Origin: Actinobacillus suis ATCC 33415
GTDB lineage: Bacteria > Pseudomonadota > Gammaproteobacteria > Enterobacterales > Pasteurellaceae
DNA: 64,000 nucleotides
Direction of reading: 5' to 3'
Assembly (NCBI RefSeq): GCF_000739435.1
Contig: NZ_CP009159.1
Coordinates: 186,001 to 250,000 of the forward strand
The notes beneath the pieces were generated by a model. It made no database searches and had not been told where the DNA came from. It saw only the letters and a program-made list of their open reading frames with translations. Shown one piece after another: positions 9,128-16,811 of the stretch. The position numbers were made by a program, and so were the translations under genes. Every line of letters begins with the position of its first letter. Position 1 is the stretch's first letter.

Positions 9128-11869
9128 ATGCGTGTAATTTTAACAGCGCTCACCCTCTTGATGGTATCGAGCGCAAGCTATGCAGAAAAAAGTGAACCAA
9201 TTCAAGGTCAATTAGAAAACGGTTTGAAATATACAATTCTCCCTTTGCATGACGAAAAAGGGCATTTGGAAATTCGCTTACGTGTCAATGCGGGCGGCGT
9301 GGATGAAAATGATGATCAAGCCGGTGTGGCGCATATGGTGGAACATTTAGTGTTTAGAGGAACCCATGCACATCCAAACGGCTTAATGCCTTATTTACAT
9401 GAGCAAAAATGGGTACGTGCCAAAAACTATAATGCGGTGACAACCACTGACAGTACAACCTATTTATTAACGCCTCCTGCAACTTCAGGATTAGATCAAA
9501 GTTTTGATGCGTTATCCCAAATGGTGTTTCACGCCAATTTAACCCAAGAAGATCTGGATGATGAGCGCAAAATCATTATGGAAGAATGGCGCCAAGGTTT
9601 AGGTGTTGGCGCAACAATGAATGAACAACGCACTGCTGCGGTGAGAGTGGATTCTCGCTATGCTCGTCATCGCGTGATTGGTACACAAAAAAGTATTCAA
9701 TCAATGCCGGCAACGCAGTTACAGCGGTTCTACCAAACCTGGTATGTGCCAAATAATATGAACTTATTGGTGGTAGGCGATGTTGAGCCGGAAAAAGCCA
9801 AAGCGGAGATTCAGCGTTATTTTGGCGAGGTAAAAGCGAAAGCGTTACCTAAGCGTGATTACCTTGAGCCGACTTTAAAAGAGCGTTTATTAATTAACAA
9901 AATTCAAGACCCTCGTAGTGGGGTAAGCCAAATTGCGTATATTTTCCGTTTTGACGAAAGTAAGAGCCGAGCTCAGACGGAAGACGGCCGTTATCAACGC
10001 CTATTAGATCGCCTTGCGCTTTCTTCGTTAATTCAACGTTTACGTAATCAAGCGGATGTATTGCCGAAAGGGGTATCAGCAGTGGTTCCTCGTAAATCGG
10101 ATATTGGTAGAAACAGTGTTGCACTTGCGATTTTTGCTAGCGTTGAGCCGACCGCACATCAGCTTGGTTTAAAACAAATTTTCGAAGAGATTGAGCGTAT
10201 TAAGCGTTTCCCACTTTCTCAGGAAGAATTGGATAAGCAAAAAGCACCGATCTTTGCGCAAATTGAAAATGCGAAAAAACATGACGGCAATCGTGATTTC
10301 CAAAAATGGATGCAAGTGATGGTTGATACGGTACTGGTAGATAAACCGTTTTTGACTCAACCCGAAATTGCTAATTTAACCGAACCGATGTTGAAAAAAA
10401 TCTCGGTAGAAGAAGTAAACCAACGCATTCAAGATTGGTTTAGTGCGAAAGATCGCTTGGTGAATTATCAACCGCCTCGTAAAACACAAATTGCCCCGAT
10501 TACGGAAGCAATCGTGAATGAATTACAAGCACAAGTAGAGAAGTCAGAAATTCCCGCTCCGCAAAAAGAGAAAGAAATTGTGCCAATGTCATTAGAGACT
10601 ATTGTTGGTAAAGGCACAATCATCAGTGAGCAAAGCTTTGATGCGCAACAAGTAAAATATTGGACGCTTTCAAATGGTGATAAGGTGGTGTGGCTCAAAT
10701 CACCTCTCGCTAAAGATCGCACCTTATTTATGGCGCAAAGTTCAGCCGGTTTTAAAGCGCAAGGTTTAGGTATTTGGCAAAGCCAAATCGCTTCGCAATT
10801 AATTGAGCAAAATGCACCGCTTGATTGGGAGATTGAGCAACTGGTACGTTGGAAAGAGCTCAATAAAATTAATCTGTCGATTAAACAAACCGCAACGAAA
10901 TTAAGTTTTGACGGTTCGGCAGAAAATAGCAAATTAGCGGAACTACTTCGTCTCTATTATGCTTACCAAAAGGAAACTAAGGTTAAAGACGGTTTAGATG
11001 AAACCAAAGAATCTATTGCCAGAACGATTGATTTACAGAATGAGAAAAGCGATGAAACCGAACGTTTAAAAGCGATCTCAAAACTACGCTTTAATCTTGA
11101 AAAAGTGGACGATACCTTGCCGAATAAGGCTTCATTAGCGCAACTAACCGAAAAAGAGTTGAATGAGCAATGGGCGAAAATGGTGAGTGCGCCGACAACA
11201 TTCTATTTAATGAATGATATGAATGAAGTGGACGTGAAGAAATTAGTCGCTGAATTGTTGGCGGATCTCCCTCGTGACAAGCGGTTGAATTCGACCCAAA
11301 CTTTACCGGTTGACGGCAAAGCACAAGCAGAATTTGCGATGAATCTAGAGCCGAAAGACGATGTCCGTTTATGGAGTTTTACCCCGCATCAATGGCAGGG
11401 TAAAGATGCAATGTTAGTTTCGCTGGTACGCAATATTGCAACCACTAAGTTGAAGAATACGCTACGAGATCAACAACTTGGCGTGTATAGCTTACGCTTC
11501 GACAGTACGCTCAACCCGGAAACGCAGCGAGTTGAATCGGAATTAAGTTTTGTGGCAAACCCTGAAATAACGGATAAATTGGTGGAACAAGCTCGCTTAG
11601 TATTAAGCGATCTAGCAAACCAAATTACGGAAGAGGATGTACAACAAGCTAAAGCAATGTTCGTACAAGCGGAAAAAGGTCGCTTGAATGAACCAAGAAC
11701 ATGGCTTTCACGTTTAATATTAAGCGATGAGCAGTTCGGTAATCCGCAATATCTCTCGGATATGCAACAACTTACCGATGAAATCAGCTTAGAAAAAGTG
11801 AAAGCAATGGCGGGAAATATTTATAACCCGAATAGTGAAAAGCTGTTTGTAACGACGCCGAAAAAATAG
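9128..11869 (+). CDS. Periplasmic M16 family zinc protease, FusC/PqqL-like
   Basis: 913 residues, close to the roughly 930 of E. coli PqqL. The N-terminus MRVILTALTLLMVSSASYAEK is a signal peptide, so the enzyme should be periplasmic. The inverted zinc motif HMVEH is at residues 69-73 (His69 and His73 as ligands, Glu72 as base), and the third Glu ligand is in ERKIIMEEW, residues 146-154. Two M16 halves follow; the second, from about residue 500, lacks the motif, as usual. PqqL and FusC cut imported iron-protein ligands after receptor-mediated entry. Lying between a TonB receptor and an SbmA-like transporter supports the same job here. It is not a PQQ biosynthesis enzyme by context. Confidence 0.9.
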   Translation: MRVILTALTLLMVSSASYAEKSEPIQGQLENGLKYTILPLHDEKGHLEIRLRVNAGGVDENDDQAGVAHMVEHLVFRGTHAHPNGLMPYLHEQKWVRAKNYNAVTTTDSTTYLLTPPATSGLDQSFDALSQMVFHANLTQEDLDDERKIIMEEWRQGLGVGATMNEQRTAAVRVDSRYARHRVIGTQKSIQSMPATQLQRFYQTWYVPNNMNLLVVGDVEPEKAKAEIQRYFGEVKAKALPKRDYLEPTLKERLLINKIQDPRSGVSQIAYIFRFDESKSRAQTEDGRYQRLLDRLALSSLIQRLRNQADVLPKGVSAVVPRKSDIGRNSVALAIFASVEPTAHQLGLKQIFEEIERIKRFPLSQEELDKQKAPIFAQIENAKKHDGNRDFQKWMQVMVDTVLVDKPFLTQPEIANLTEPMLKKISVEEVNQRIQDWFSAKDRLVNYQPPRKTQIAPITEAIVNELQAQVEKSEIPAPQKEKEIVPMSLETIVGKGTIISEQSFDAQQVKYWTLSNGDKVVWLKSPLAKDRTLFMAQSSAGFKAQGLGIWQSQIASQLIEQNAPLDWEIEQLVRWKELNKINLSIKQTATKLSFDGSAENSKLAELLRLYYAYQKETKVKDGLDETKESIARTIDLQNEKSDETERLKAISKLRFNLEKVDDTLPNKASLAQLTEKELNEQWAKMVSAPTTFYLMNDMNEVDVKKLVAELLADLPRDKRLNSTQTLPVDGKAQAEFAMNLEPKDDVRLWSFTPHQWQGKDAMLVSLVRNIATTKLKNTLRDQQLGVYSLRFDSTLNPETQRVESELSFVANPEITDKLVEQARLVLSDLANQITEEDVQQAKAMFVQAEKGRLNEPRTWLSRLILSDEQFGNPQYLSDMQQLTDEISLEKVKAMAGNIYNPNSEKLFVTTPKK

Positions 11870-11881
11870 TGTGAAGAAATG

Positions 11882-11912
11882 ATAGGCGGAGCATAGTTTC
11901 CGCCTATTTTTT
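11882..11912 (+). terminator. Rho-independent terminator-like hairpin after the M16 gene
   Basis: ATAGGCGGA and TCCGCCTAT form a 9 bp stem with an 8-base loop, followed by TTTTTTA. It lies 29 bases before the ABC transporter start, so that gene is probably reached by read-through. Confidence 0.75.
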
Positions 11913-11941
11913 AGTTTTTCTCGGAATTTTCAGGAATTTTC

Positions 11942-13612
11942 ATGACACAATTTTTTAAAAATTTATACGCATTATGTCAGCCGTATTGGGTCAACAGATC
12001 GAATTGGCAAGCATGGTTGATGGCGATAGTTATTATCGGTATCGGTTCTGGTTTTACTTATATCAACGTTAAAATCACCGAGTGGTCAAAAGTGTTCTAT
12101 GATACGCTTGCCGGGCTTGAAGTGGAAAAGGCTTATTCACTGTTAGGTGAATATTTTATTTATGTTGCCGTTTTTGTCTTGGCGAATGTTTACCGTACTT
12201 GGCTACGTAAATTGCTGATTATTCGTTGGCGTCAGGCAATGACGGAACAGTTTTTAAATCAGTGGTTTTCTAAGCAGATTTATTATCGTTTAGCACACCG
12301 TAAAAAAATGGATAATCCGGATCAACGGATTGCGGAAGATATTCGTCTGTTTATCGAGTTAACCATTGAATTAACGATTTCTTTTATCTTCAACATCATT
12401 CAGCTGTATGCTTTCTTTATGGTGTTATGGAATTTATCCGGCAGTCCTGAATTTACCTTATTTGGGCATACTTTTGTGGTGAAAGGTTATTTGGTCTGGG
12501 TAGCGGTAGTGTATTCAATATTCGGTACGCTGTTTACCCATTTAATCGGACGTAAGTTACATGGCTTAAATTATCAACAACAAATGTTTGAAGCGAATTT
12601 CCGTACCAGTTTAATTCGCAAGCAAGATAATGCAGAGCAGATTGCACTTTACCAAGGGGAAGAGGCTGAAAAAATCACGCTTGCCAATGAGTTTAAAGCT
12701 ATCGTCACCAACTGGCGTAGCCTGATGACTAAAGAGTTACAGTTAGGGTTATTCACGGTGGGCTACGATCGTGTTTCGAACTTATTACCGGTGGTATTCT
12801 CTATTCCATTGTTGGTGATGAAAGTGATTACTTTTGGTGGCATTATGCAAATCCGCAGTGCTTTTAGTGTCGTAATTAATGCGTTTAGCTGGTTTATTTT
12901 CGCTTATTCACGCTTACCTGAGTGGAGTTCGGCGATTAAACGTTTAACCCAATTAAAGCACGAAATGGATGAATTGGAAAAACGTGTTAAAGCGGAAATC
13001 GCTATCAGTGATAAAGCCTTGGATACGCAAAAACTTGCCATCTACACACCGGAAAATAACCGCTTGTTTAGTGATTTATCTCTGGCAATTGATCATAACC
13101 AATGGATTCGCTTAAAGGGTAAAAGCGGTTTAGGTAAATCGACTTTATTGCGAGTATTAAGCGGTATTTGGGATTATTATGAGGGCGAGTATAAGCAACC
13201 GAATAAACCAAGTTTGCTTGTGCCACAACGCAGTTATTTAAACGAAGGCACTTTGGCGGACGTATTAAGTTATCCGAACAAAAATTGTTATAGCGATATT
13301 GAAATTAATACGGTCTTAGAGCTGGTAGGGTTAAGTGCATGGCAGAATCGTCTAACGGAAGTTCATGCTTGGCATAATGTTTTTTCAGGCGGGGAACAGC
13401 AACGTATTGCTTTTGCTCGTATCTTACTGAATAAGCCGGCAGTGATTTATTTAGATGAGGCTACCAGCAGTTTAGATGCGGAATCTGCAGCTCAGATGTT
13501 TAAATTAATGAAGCAACAGCTTCCAAATGCTTCTGTGATCTTTATTACTCATCAACCTGAGTTAAGCCATTTTGCCGATCAAGAAATTGATTTAACTTTA
13601 TATAAAGATTAA
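11942..13612 (+). CDS. SbmA/YddA-like ABC transporter, fused permease and ATPase (FusD-like)
   Basis: 556 residues. The first about 330 form the SbmA/BacA-type membrane domain (several hydrophobic spans, with IRWRQAMTEQFLNQWF after the second span). The C-terminal ATPase has Walker A GKSGLGKST near residue 393, signature SGGEQQR near 482 and Walker B VIYLDEA near 500. E. coli YddA, linked to yddB-pqqL, and Pectobacterium FusD share this layout. In those systems the transporter is thought to move peptide products or the released cofactor after periplasmic proteolysis; the direction is not settled. It ends in a strong terminator and closes the cluster. Confidence 0.88.
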   Translation: MTQFFKNLYALCQPYWVNRSNWQAWLMAIVIIGIGSGFTYINVKITEWSKVFYDTLAGLEVEKAYSLLGEYFIYVAVFVLANVYRTWLRKLLIIRWRQAMTEQFLNQWFSKQIYYRLAHRKKMDNPDQRIAEDIRLFIELTIELTISFIFNIIQLYAFFMVLWNLSGSPEFTLFGHTFVVKGYLVWVAVVYSIFGTLFTHLIGRKLHGLNYQQQMFEANFRTSLIRKQDNAEQIALYQGEEAEKITLANEFKAIVTNWRSLMTKELQLGLFTVGYDRVSNLLPVVFSIPLLVMKVITFGGIMQIRSAFSVVINAFSWFIFAYSRLPEWSSAIKRLTQLKHEMDELEKRVKAEIAISDKALDTQKLAIYTPENNRLFSDLSLAIDHNQWIRLKGKSGLGKSTLLRVLSGIWDYYEGEYKQPNKPSLLVPQRSYLNEGTLADVLSYPNKNCYSDIEINTVLELVGLSAWQNRLTEVHAWHNVFSGGEQQRIAFARILLNKPAVIYLDEATSSLDAESAAQMFKLMKQQLPNASVIFITHQPELSHFADQEIDLTLYKD

Positions 13613-13624
13613 TGTAATGAATAC

Positions 13625-13662
13625 AAAGCCTCTCTTTCATTGAAAAGAGAGGCTTTTGTTTT
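13625..13662 (+). terminator. Strong terminator closing the import cluster
   Basis: AAAGCCTCTCTTT and AAAGAGAGGCTTT form a 13 bp stem around a 6-base loop, followed by TTGTTTTT. Confidence 0.9.
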
Positions 13663-13706
13663 TATTGGGGTTAACAAGCGGTCAAAAATAGCAAAAATTT
13701 TGCAAA

Positions 13707-14285
13707 TTAGCCTTTTAGACGGAATCGTCCACGACTATAACGGGTTTTCATTAAGGCGAGAATTTGTTCTTTATCACTACTGACTTTCTGATTACTTTGC
13801 TTTGCGACCACTAACGAATGTTGAATCGAGTGAGCGTGCGTAATCGCAATCGCAAGGGCATCGGCAGCATCGGCTTGCGGTTTGGACGAAAGTTGAAGCA
13901 TGCGAGTGACCATATCTTGTACTTGGATTTTATCCGCCGAGCCAATGCCGGTGACGGTTTGTTTGACTAAACGGGCGGCATATTCAAACACAGGTAAATC
14001 GTGATTTACCGCTGCAACAATCGCCGTACCACGAGCTTGCCCGAGTTTGAGTGCCGAATCGGCATTTTTTGCCATAAACACTTGTTCAATCGCAAACATA
14101 TCTGGCTGGAATTGGGTGATGATTTCTGTCACGCCGGCATAGATACGTTTTAAGCGAGTCGGTAAATCATCAACGGAAGTGCGAATTGCGCCGCTTCCTA
14201 AATATTCTAAATGGCGTCCGGTTTGACGAATCACACCATAACCGGTAACCCGCGAACCGGGGTCAATTCCTAAAATAATCGGCAT
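13707..14285 (-). CDS. ruvC: Holliday junction resolvase RuvC
   Basis: 192 residues, slightly longer than the 173 of E. coli through a basic tail ([11 protein letters not shown]). RuvC cuts four-way junctions bound by RuvAB during recombination. The acidic catalytic residues are visible: Asp8 in [12 protein letters not shown], Glu67 in FAIEQVF, Asp139 and Asp142 in [11 protein letters not shown]. In relatives ruvC belongs to the aspS-nudB-yebC-ruvC-ruvA-ruvB order; here yebC lies upstream with a lipoprotein gene between, and ruvAB do not follow. Instead the import cluster ends convergently 94 bases away. Confidence 0.97.
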   Translation of the reverse strand: MPIILGIDPGSRVTGYGVIRQTGRHLEYLGSGAIRTSVDDLPTRLKRIYAGVTEIITQFQPDMFAIEQVFMAKNADSALKLGQARGTAIVAAVNHDLPVFEYAARLVKQTVTGIGSADKIQVQDMVTRMLQLSSKPQADAADALAIAITHAHSIQHSLVVAKQSNQKVSSDKEQILALMKTRYSRGRFRLKG

Positions 14286-14307
14286 AGTTTATCCAATGAA
14301 TGAAAAC

Positions 14308-14349
14308 AAGCGGGCAGATTTGCAAAAAATTTTACAAATCCGCCCGCTT
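14308..14349. terminator. Paired uptake-like hairpin between lipoprotein gene and ruvC
   Basis: AAGCGGGCAGATTTG faces CAAATCCGCCCGCTT around an A/T-rich loop. The core reads AAGCGGG on both sides, a matched compensatory change from AAGCGGT, so the stem is kept while the uptake core is altered. Confidence 0.7.
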
Positions 14350-14368
14350 ATCTAAACGAATCAATCTG

Positions 14369-14893
14369 TTATTTATTTAATTTTGCGGTTGCAGTTTGAT
14401 TAACTTCGCAGTTTTTTGCAAGGATTTCATCTGCATTTTTACCTTTTTTGAATAACATTCCCGCTTCGGTTTTATTAAATGTCGAAAGTGCGAACGTTTC
14501 ATCTAGGTTCCATACATGTGTTTTTGATACGAATGATGCGAAGTCTTTATTTTTCTCATCACGCATTAACTCTTTTACTGCCACATCATTTACAGTTAAA
14601 GTTAAGCCGGTAGCTTTTTCACCTTCAAAATCATAGGTTGCTACTACAGTTTTGCTGTTTTGGCATTGATAAACTACGGTTTTAGAAGACGCAGTTAATT
14701 TATTTTTTACCGTATTTACTGTGTTTGAAACGCCGTTAGATACGGCTGTTGCACCTTCTTTTACTGCATTTGTTGTCGCTGAAGCCGCATTTGATACGCC
14801 TTCGCTTACAGTTGAAGCCACATCGCTTGCTGTTGAGCAAGCCGCTAAAAGAGTCGCTAAAGATAACGCTGAAATAAATTTTATTGATTTCAT
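14369..14893 (-). CDS. Lipoprotein of unknown function
   Basis: 174 residues. The lipobox LLAACS gives a lipidated Cys at residue 19. Residues about 20-70 are low in complexity, made of Ser, Ala, Val, Thr and Asn repeats of the type VSEGVSNAASATTNAV, likely a flexible or helical spacer. From about residue 72 a compact domain begins (KTVVYQCQNSKTVVATYDFEG) with the look of MliC/YfhL-like lysozyme-inhibitor folds: a YQC motif, short strands and a second Cys near the end (AKNCEV). The MliC-like resemblance is a guess from pattern only. It sits between yebC and ruvC and is transcribed in the same direction. Confidence 0.65.
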   Translation of the reverse strand: MKSIKFISALSLATLLAACSTASDVASTVSEGVSNAASATTNAVKEGATAVSNGVSNTVNTVKNKLTASSKTVVYQCQNSKTVVATYDFEGEKATGLTLTVNDVAVKELMRDEKNKDFASFVSKTHVWNLDETFALSTFNKTEAGMLFKKGKNADEILAKNCEVNQTATAKLNK

Positions 14894-14976
14894 TTTATAT
14901 TCCTTATGTTAGGGATAAATACACGTCTTAAACGCATCCATTAGATGCCAACTTATTGAAGTTAGTTCCATTTAAG

Positions 14977-15007
14977 TAAAAAAGAAGCCAACCTAAATGG
15001 TTGGCTT
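14977..15007 (-). terminator. Terminator after yebC
   Basis: AAGCCAACC and GGTTGGCTT form a stem. Read on the minus strand it is followed by a run of six T, matching the direction of yebC. Confidence 0.85.
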
Positions 15008-15019
15008 ATGTATTATGAT

Positions 15020-15760
15020 TTATAGTAATGCAGCAACTTCGTCACTGATTTCACCGTTGTGATATACGTTTTGTACATCATCACAATCTTCGAGACGGTT
15101 AATCAAATCAAGTAATTTCGGTGCAGTTTCTGCATCTAGTTCAACGGTGGTTGATGGAATCATCGTAACTTCTGCATTTTCAATTTTGAAACCGGCTTTT
15201 TCGATACCATCACGTACATCACCTAAATCTTCCCAAGCGGTATAGATTTCGAATGAACCGTCTTCTTGCGGTTGAATATCGTCTGCACCCGCTTCGATAG
15301 CTGCTTCAGTTAAAGAGTCTTCATCGCCTGAAGCAATTAAAATTAAACCTTTTTTGCTGAATAAGTAACCAACAGAACCTTCTGTGCCTAAGTTACCGCC
15401 ACATTTAGTGAAGCTTGGACGAACTTGTGAAATGGTACGGTTAGCGTTATCACTTAAACATTCAACCATCACCGCGGTACCGCCCGGGCCGTAACCTTCA
15501 TAGATTTTTGTTTCCATATTGGTGTCATCGCCACCGCCTACACCACGCTCGATTGCACGGTTGATCGTGTCACGAGTCATATTGTTTGATAACGCTTTAT
15601 CTACTGCAGAACGTAAACGAGGGTTTGCAGAAACATCACCGCCACCTAATTTTGCAGCTGTTACCAATTCACGAATTAATTTAGTAAAGATCTTACCGCG
15701 TTGCGCATCTTGTGCCGCTTTACGGTGTTTAATGTTAGCCCACTTACTATGACCTGCCAT
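15020..15760 (-). CDS. yebC: YebC/TACO1 family protein
   Basis: 246 residues, the full family length. It begins [22 protein letters not shown], the signature N-terminus, and has the three-domain YebC layout with [10 protein letters not shown] near residue 72 and [18 protein letters not shown] near residue 87. Members have been described as transcriptional regulators and, more recently, as translation factors that help ribosomes at proline-rich stalls; the exact role here is open. The order aspS, nudB, yebC, ruvC on the minus strand is conserved in the family. Confidence 0.96.
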   Translation of the reverse strand: MAGHSKWANIKHRKAAQDAQRGKIFTKLIRELVTAAKLGGGDVSANPRLRSAVDKALSNNMTRDTINRAIERGVGGGDDTNMETKIYEGYGPGGTAVMVECLSDNANRTISQVRPSFTKCGGNLGTEGSVGYLFSKKGLILIASGDEDSLTEAAIEAGADDIQPQEDGSFEIYTAWEDLGDVRDGIEKAGFKIENAEVTMIPSTTVELDAETAPKLLDLINRLEDCDDVQNVYHNGEISDEVAALL

Positions 15761-15796
15761 TCTGTTGTTTCCTTTATATTTGATTTGTGAAAATTT

Positions 15797-15979
15797 GCCC
15801 TCACCCCTTGTGGGAGAGGGACAGATTGAAGCCTCGTTTAGAGGCGGAAATCAGGGAGAGGGGAAGCGGTTAGTTTTTGTAAGAAATTTACGAATTTAGA
15901 CCGCTAGTTTTCCCCTCTCTCTGTCTGCTCGCTATACGCTTCACAGACTGTCTCTCTCCCACAAGAGGAGAGAGAGTGG
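15797..15979. repeat. Long imperfect palindrome with a central uptake-sequence pair
   Basis: The two arms (15797-15863 and about 15910-15979) are imperfect reverse complements. Outer segments CCTTGTGGGAGAGGGACAG and CTGTCTCTCTCCCACAAG match well, inner segments AGGGAGAGGGGA and TCCCCTCTCTCT also match, and the middle parts of the arms differ. The centre is a facing AAGCGGTTA/TAGACCGCT pair (15864-15905). The right edge touches the stop codon of nudB. Such GAGAGGG-rich palindromes resemble MITE or REP-like elements of unclear origin. The RNA could fold into a very long hairpin between nudB and yebC. Confidence 0.75.
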
Positions 15980-16417
15980 TTATTTCTTTAAATATTTTGC
16001 AATCGCCGCCGCATTATTCGGTGATTTTGTTAGCCGGATGGCTTCTTCGACGCTCACCCATTTAAACGCTAAATGTTCACTTAATATCGGTTGTCGTTCT
16101 TGCGTTAAGGCAAGTAAAAACCAATGTTCCGAGCAATGCGTAACATCAGGCGCGTATTTATACCGAAAATGCGGAAAAATCTCAAATTCTACCGACTCGT
16201 TGCAATCCGTTAGCGTAAGTTTTTCCGCTAAAATATCAATGCCAACTTCTTCTTTCACTTCACGAATTGCCGTTTCAAACGGCTGTTCGTTCGGTTCAAG
16301 CGAACCTGTTACCGACTGCCAAAATTCGGAATCGTCTTGGCGTTGCAGCATCAAGACTCTACCCGAATTTTCTGCATAAATCACAACTAAAACGGAGTTA
16401 GGATTTTTGTAATTCAT
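15980..16417 (-). CDS. nudB: Dihydroneopterin triphosphate diphosphatase (Nudix)
   Basis: 145 residues, a single Nudix domain. It removes pyrophosphate from dihydroneopterin triphosphate in folate synthesis. The Nudix box is complete: GSLEPNEQPFETAIREVKEE followed by VGI, matching Gx5Ex7REUxEExGU. FWQSVTGSLE just before it is typical of NudB. Its start overlaps the end of the upstream membrane-protein gene by 20 bases, suggesting translational coupling, and the neighbours aspS and yebC support the nudB assignment over other Nudix types. Confidence 0.92.
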   Translation of the reverse strand: MNYKNPNSVLVVIYAENSGRVLMLQRQDDSEFWQSVTGSLEPNEQPFETAIREVKEEVGIDILAEKLTLTDCNESVEFEIFPHFRYKYAPDVTHCSEHWFLLALTQERQPILSEHLAFKWVSVEEAIRLTKSPNNAAAIAKYLKK

Positions 16418-16811
16418 TTAGATAATTATTCACACTAGGTCGGAATAATAAAAAAATAACGAAGCTGAATAATGCAAATACTGAAAAATGGATAATAAGC
16501 TCAGGAGTCATGCCTAAGTGATGGATTCCTGCAATTACGCCTACACCATTTTTTAGAGCCATTGGAATGAGATAAGCCAATAACAGTATTTTTCCCCAAT
16601 ATTTCTTTTTTAACAAAGCGATACTTCCTAGTAAAAGGAAGAATGCATTACTGATATTAAACAGTACATCTGAAAGAGTATAGAAGATGTTGTCTTGTAA
16701 AATAGGGATTGTAAATGAGCCATATAAACTAGATAAGTGGTTTACTATCAATAAGACAGCTGTACCCATCATTAGCCATGACGTAAGCATTATTGTTAAT
16801 GGCTTTTTCAT
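16398..16811 (-). CDS. Small four-span membrane protein, unknown function
   Basis: 137 residues with four predicted membrane helices (about residues 7-27, 45-67, 72-92 and 103-123) and a short charged tail. No family motif is recognised. It is packed between aspS (stop codon of which directly adjoins this region, no gap) and nudB (20-base overlap), so the three genes form one transcription unit. In relatives aspS and nudB are commonly adjacent, so this gene may be an insertion within the conserved pair. Confidence 0.7.
   Translation of the reverse strand: MKKPLTIMLTSWLMMGTAVLLIVNHLSSLYGSFTIPILQDNIFYTLSDVLFNISNAFFLLLGSIALLKKKYWGKILLLAYLIPMALKNGVGVIAGIHHLGMTPELIIHFSVFALFSFVIFLLFRPSVNNYLNELQKS

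Noticed and set aside
10468-10932. 154-residue minus-strand open frame in the M16 gene
   Set aside because: It is the opposite strand of a clear protease gene, Cys/Ser-rich without domain features, a typical shadow frame.
9128-11869. PQQ biosynthesis protease
   Set aside because: No pqqA-E genes; the signal peptide and receptor/transporter neighbours fit the import role.
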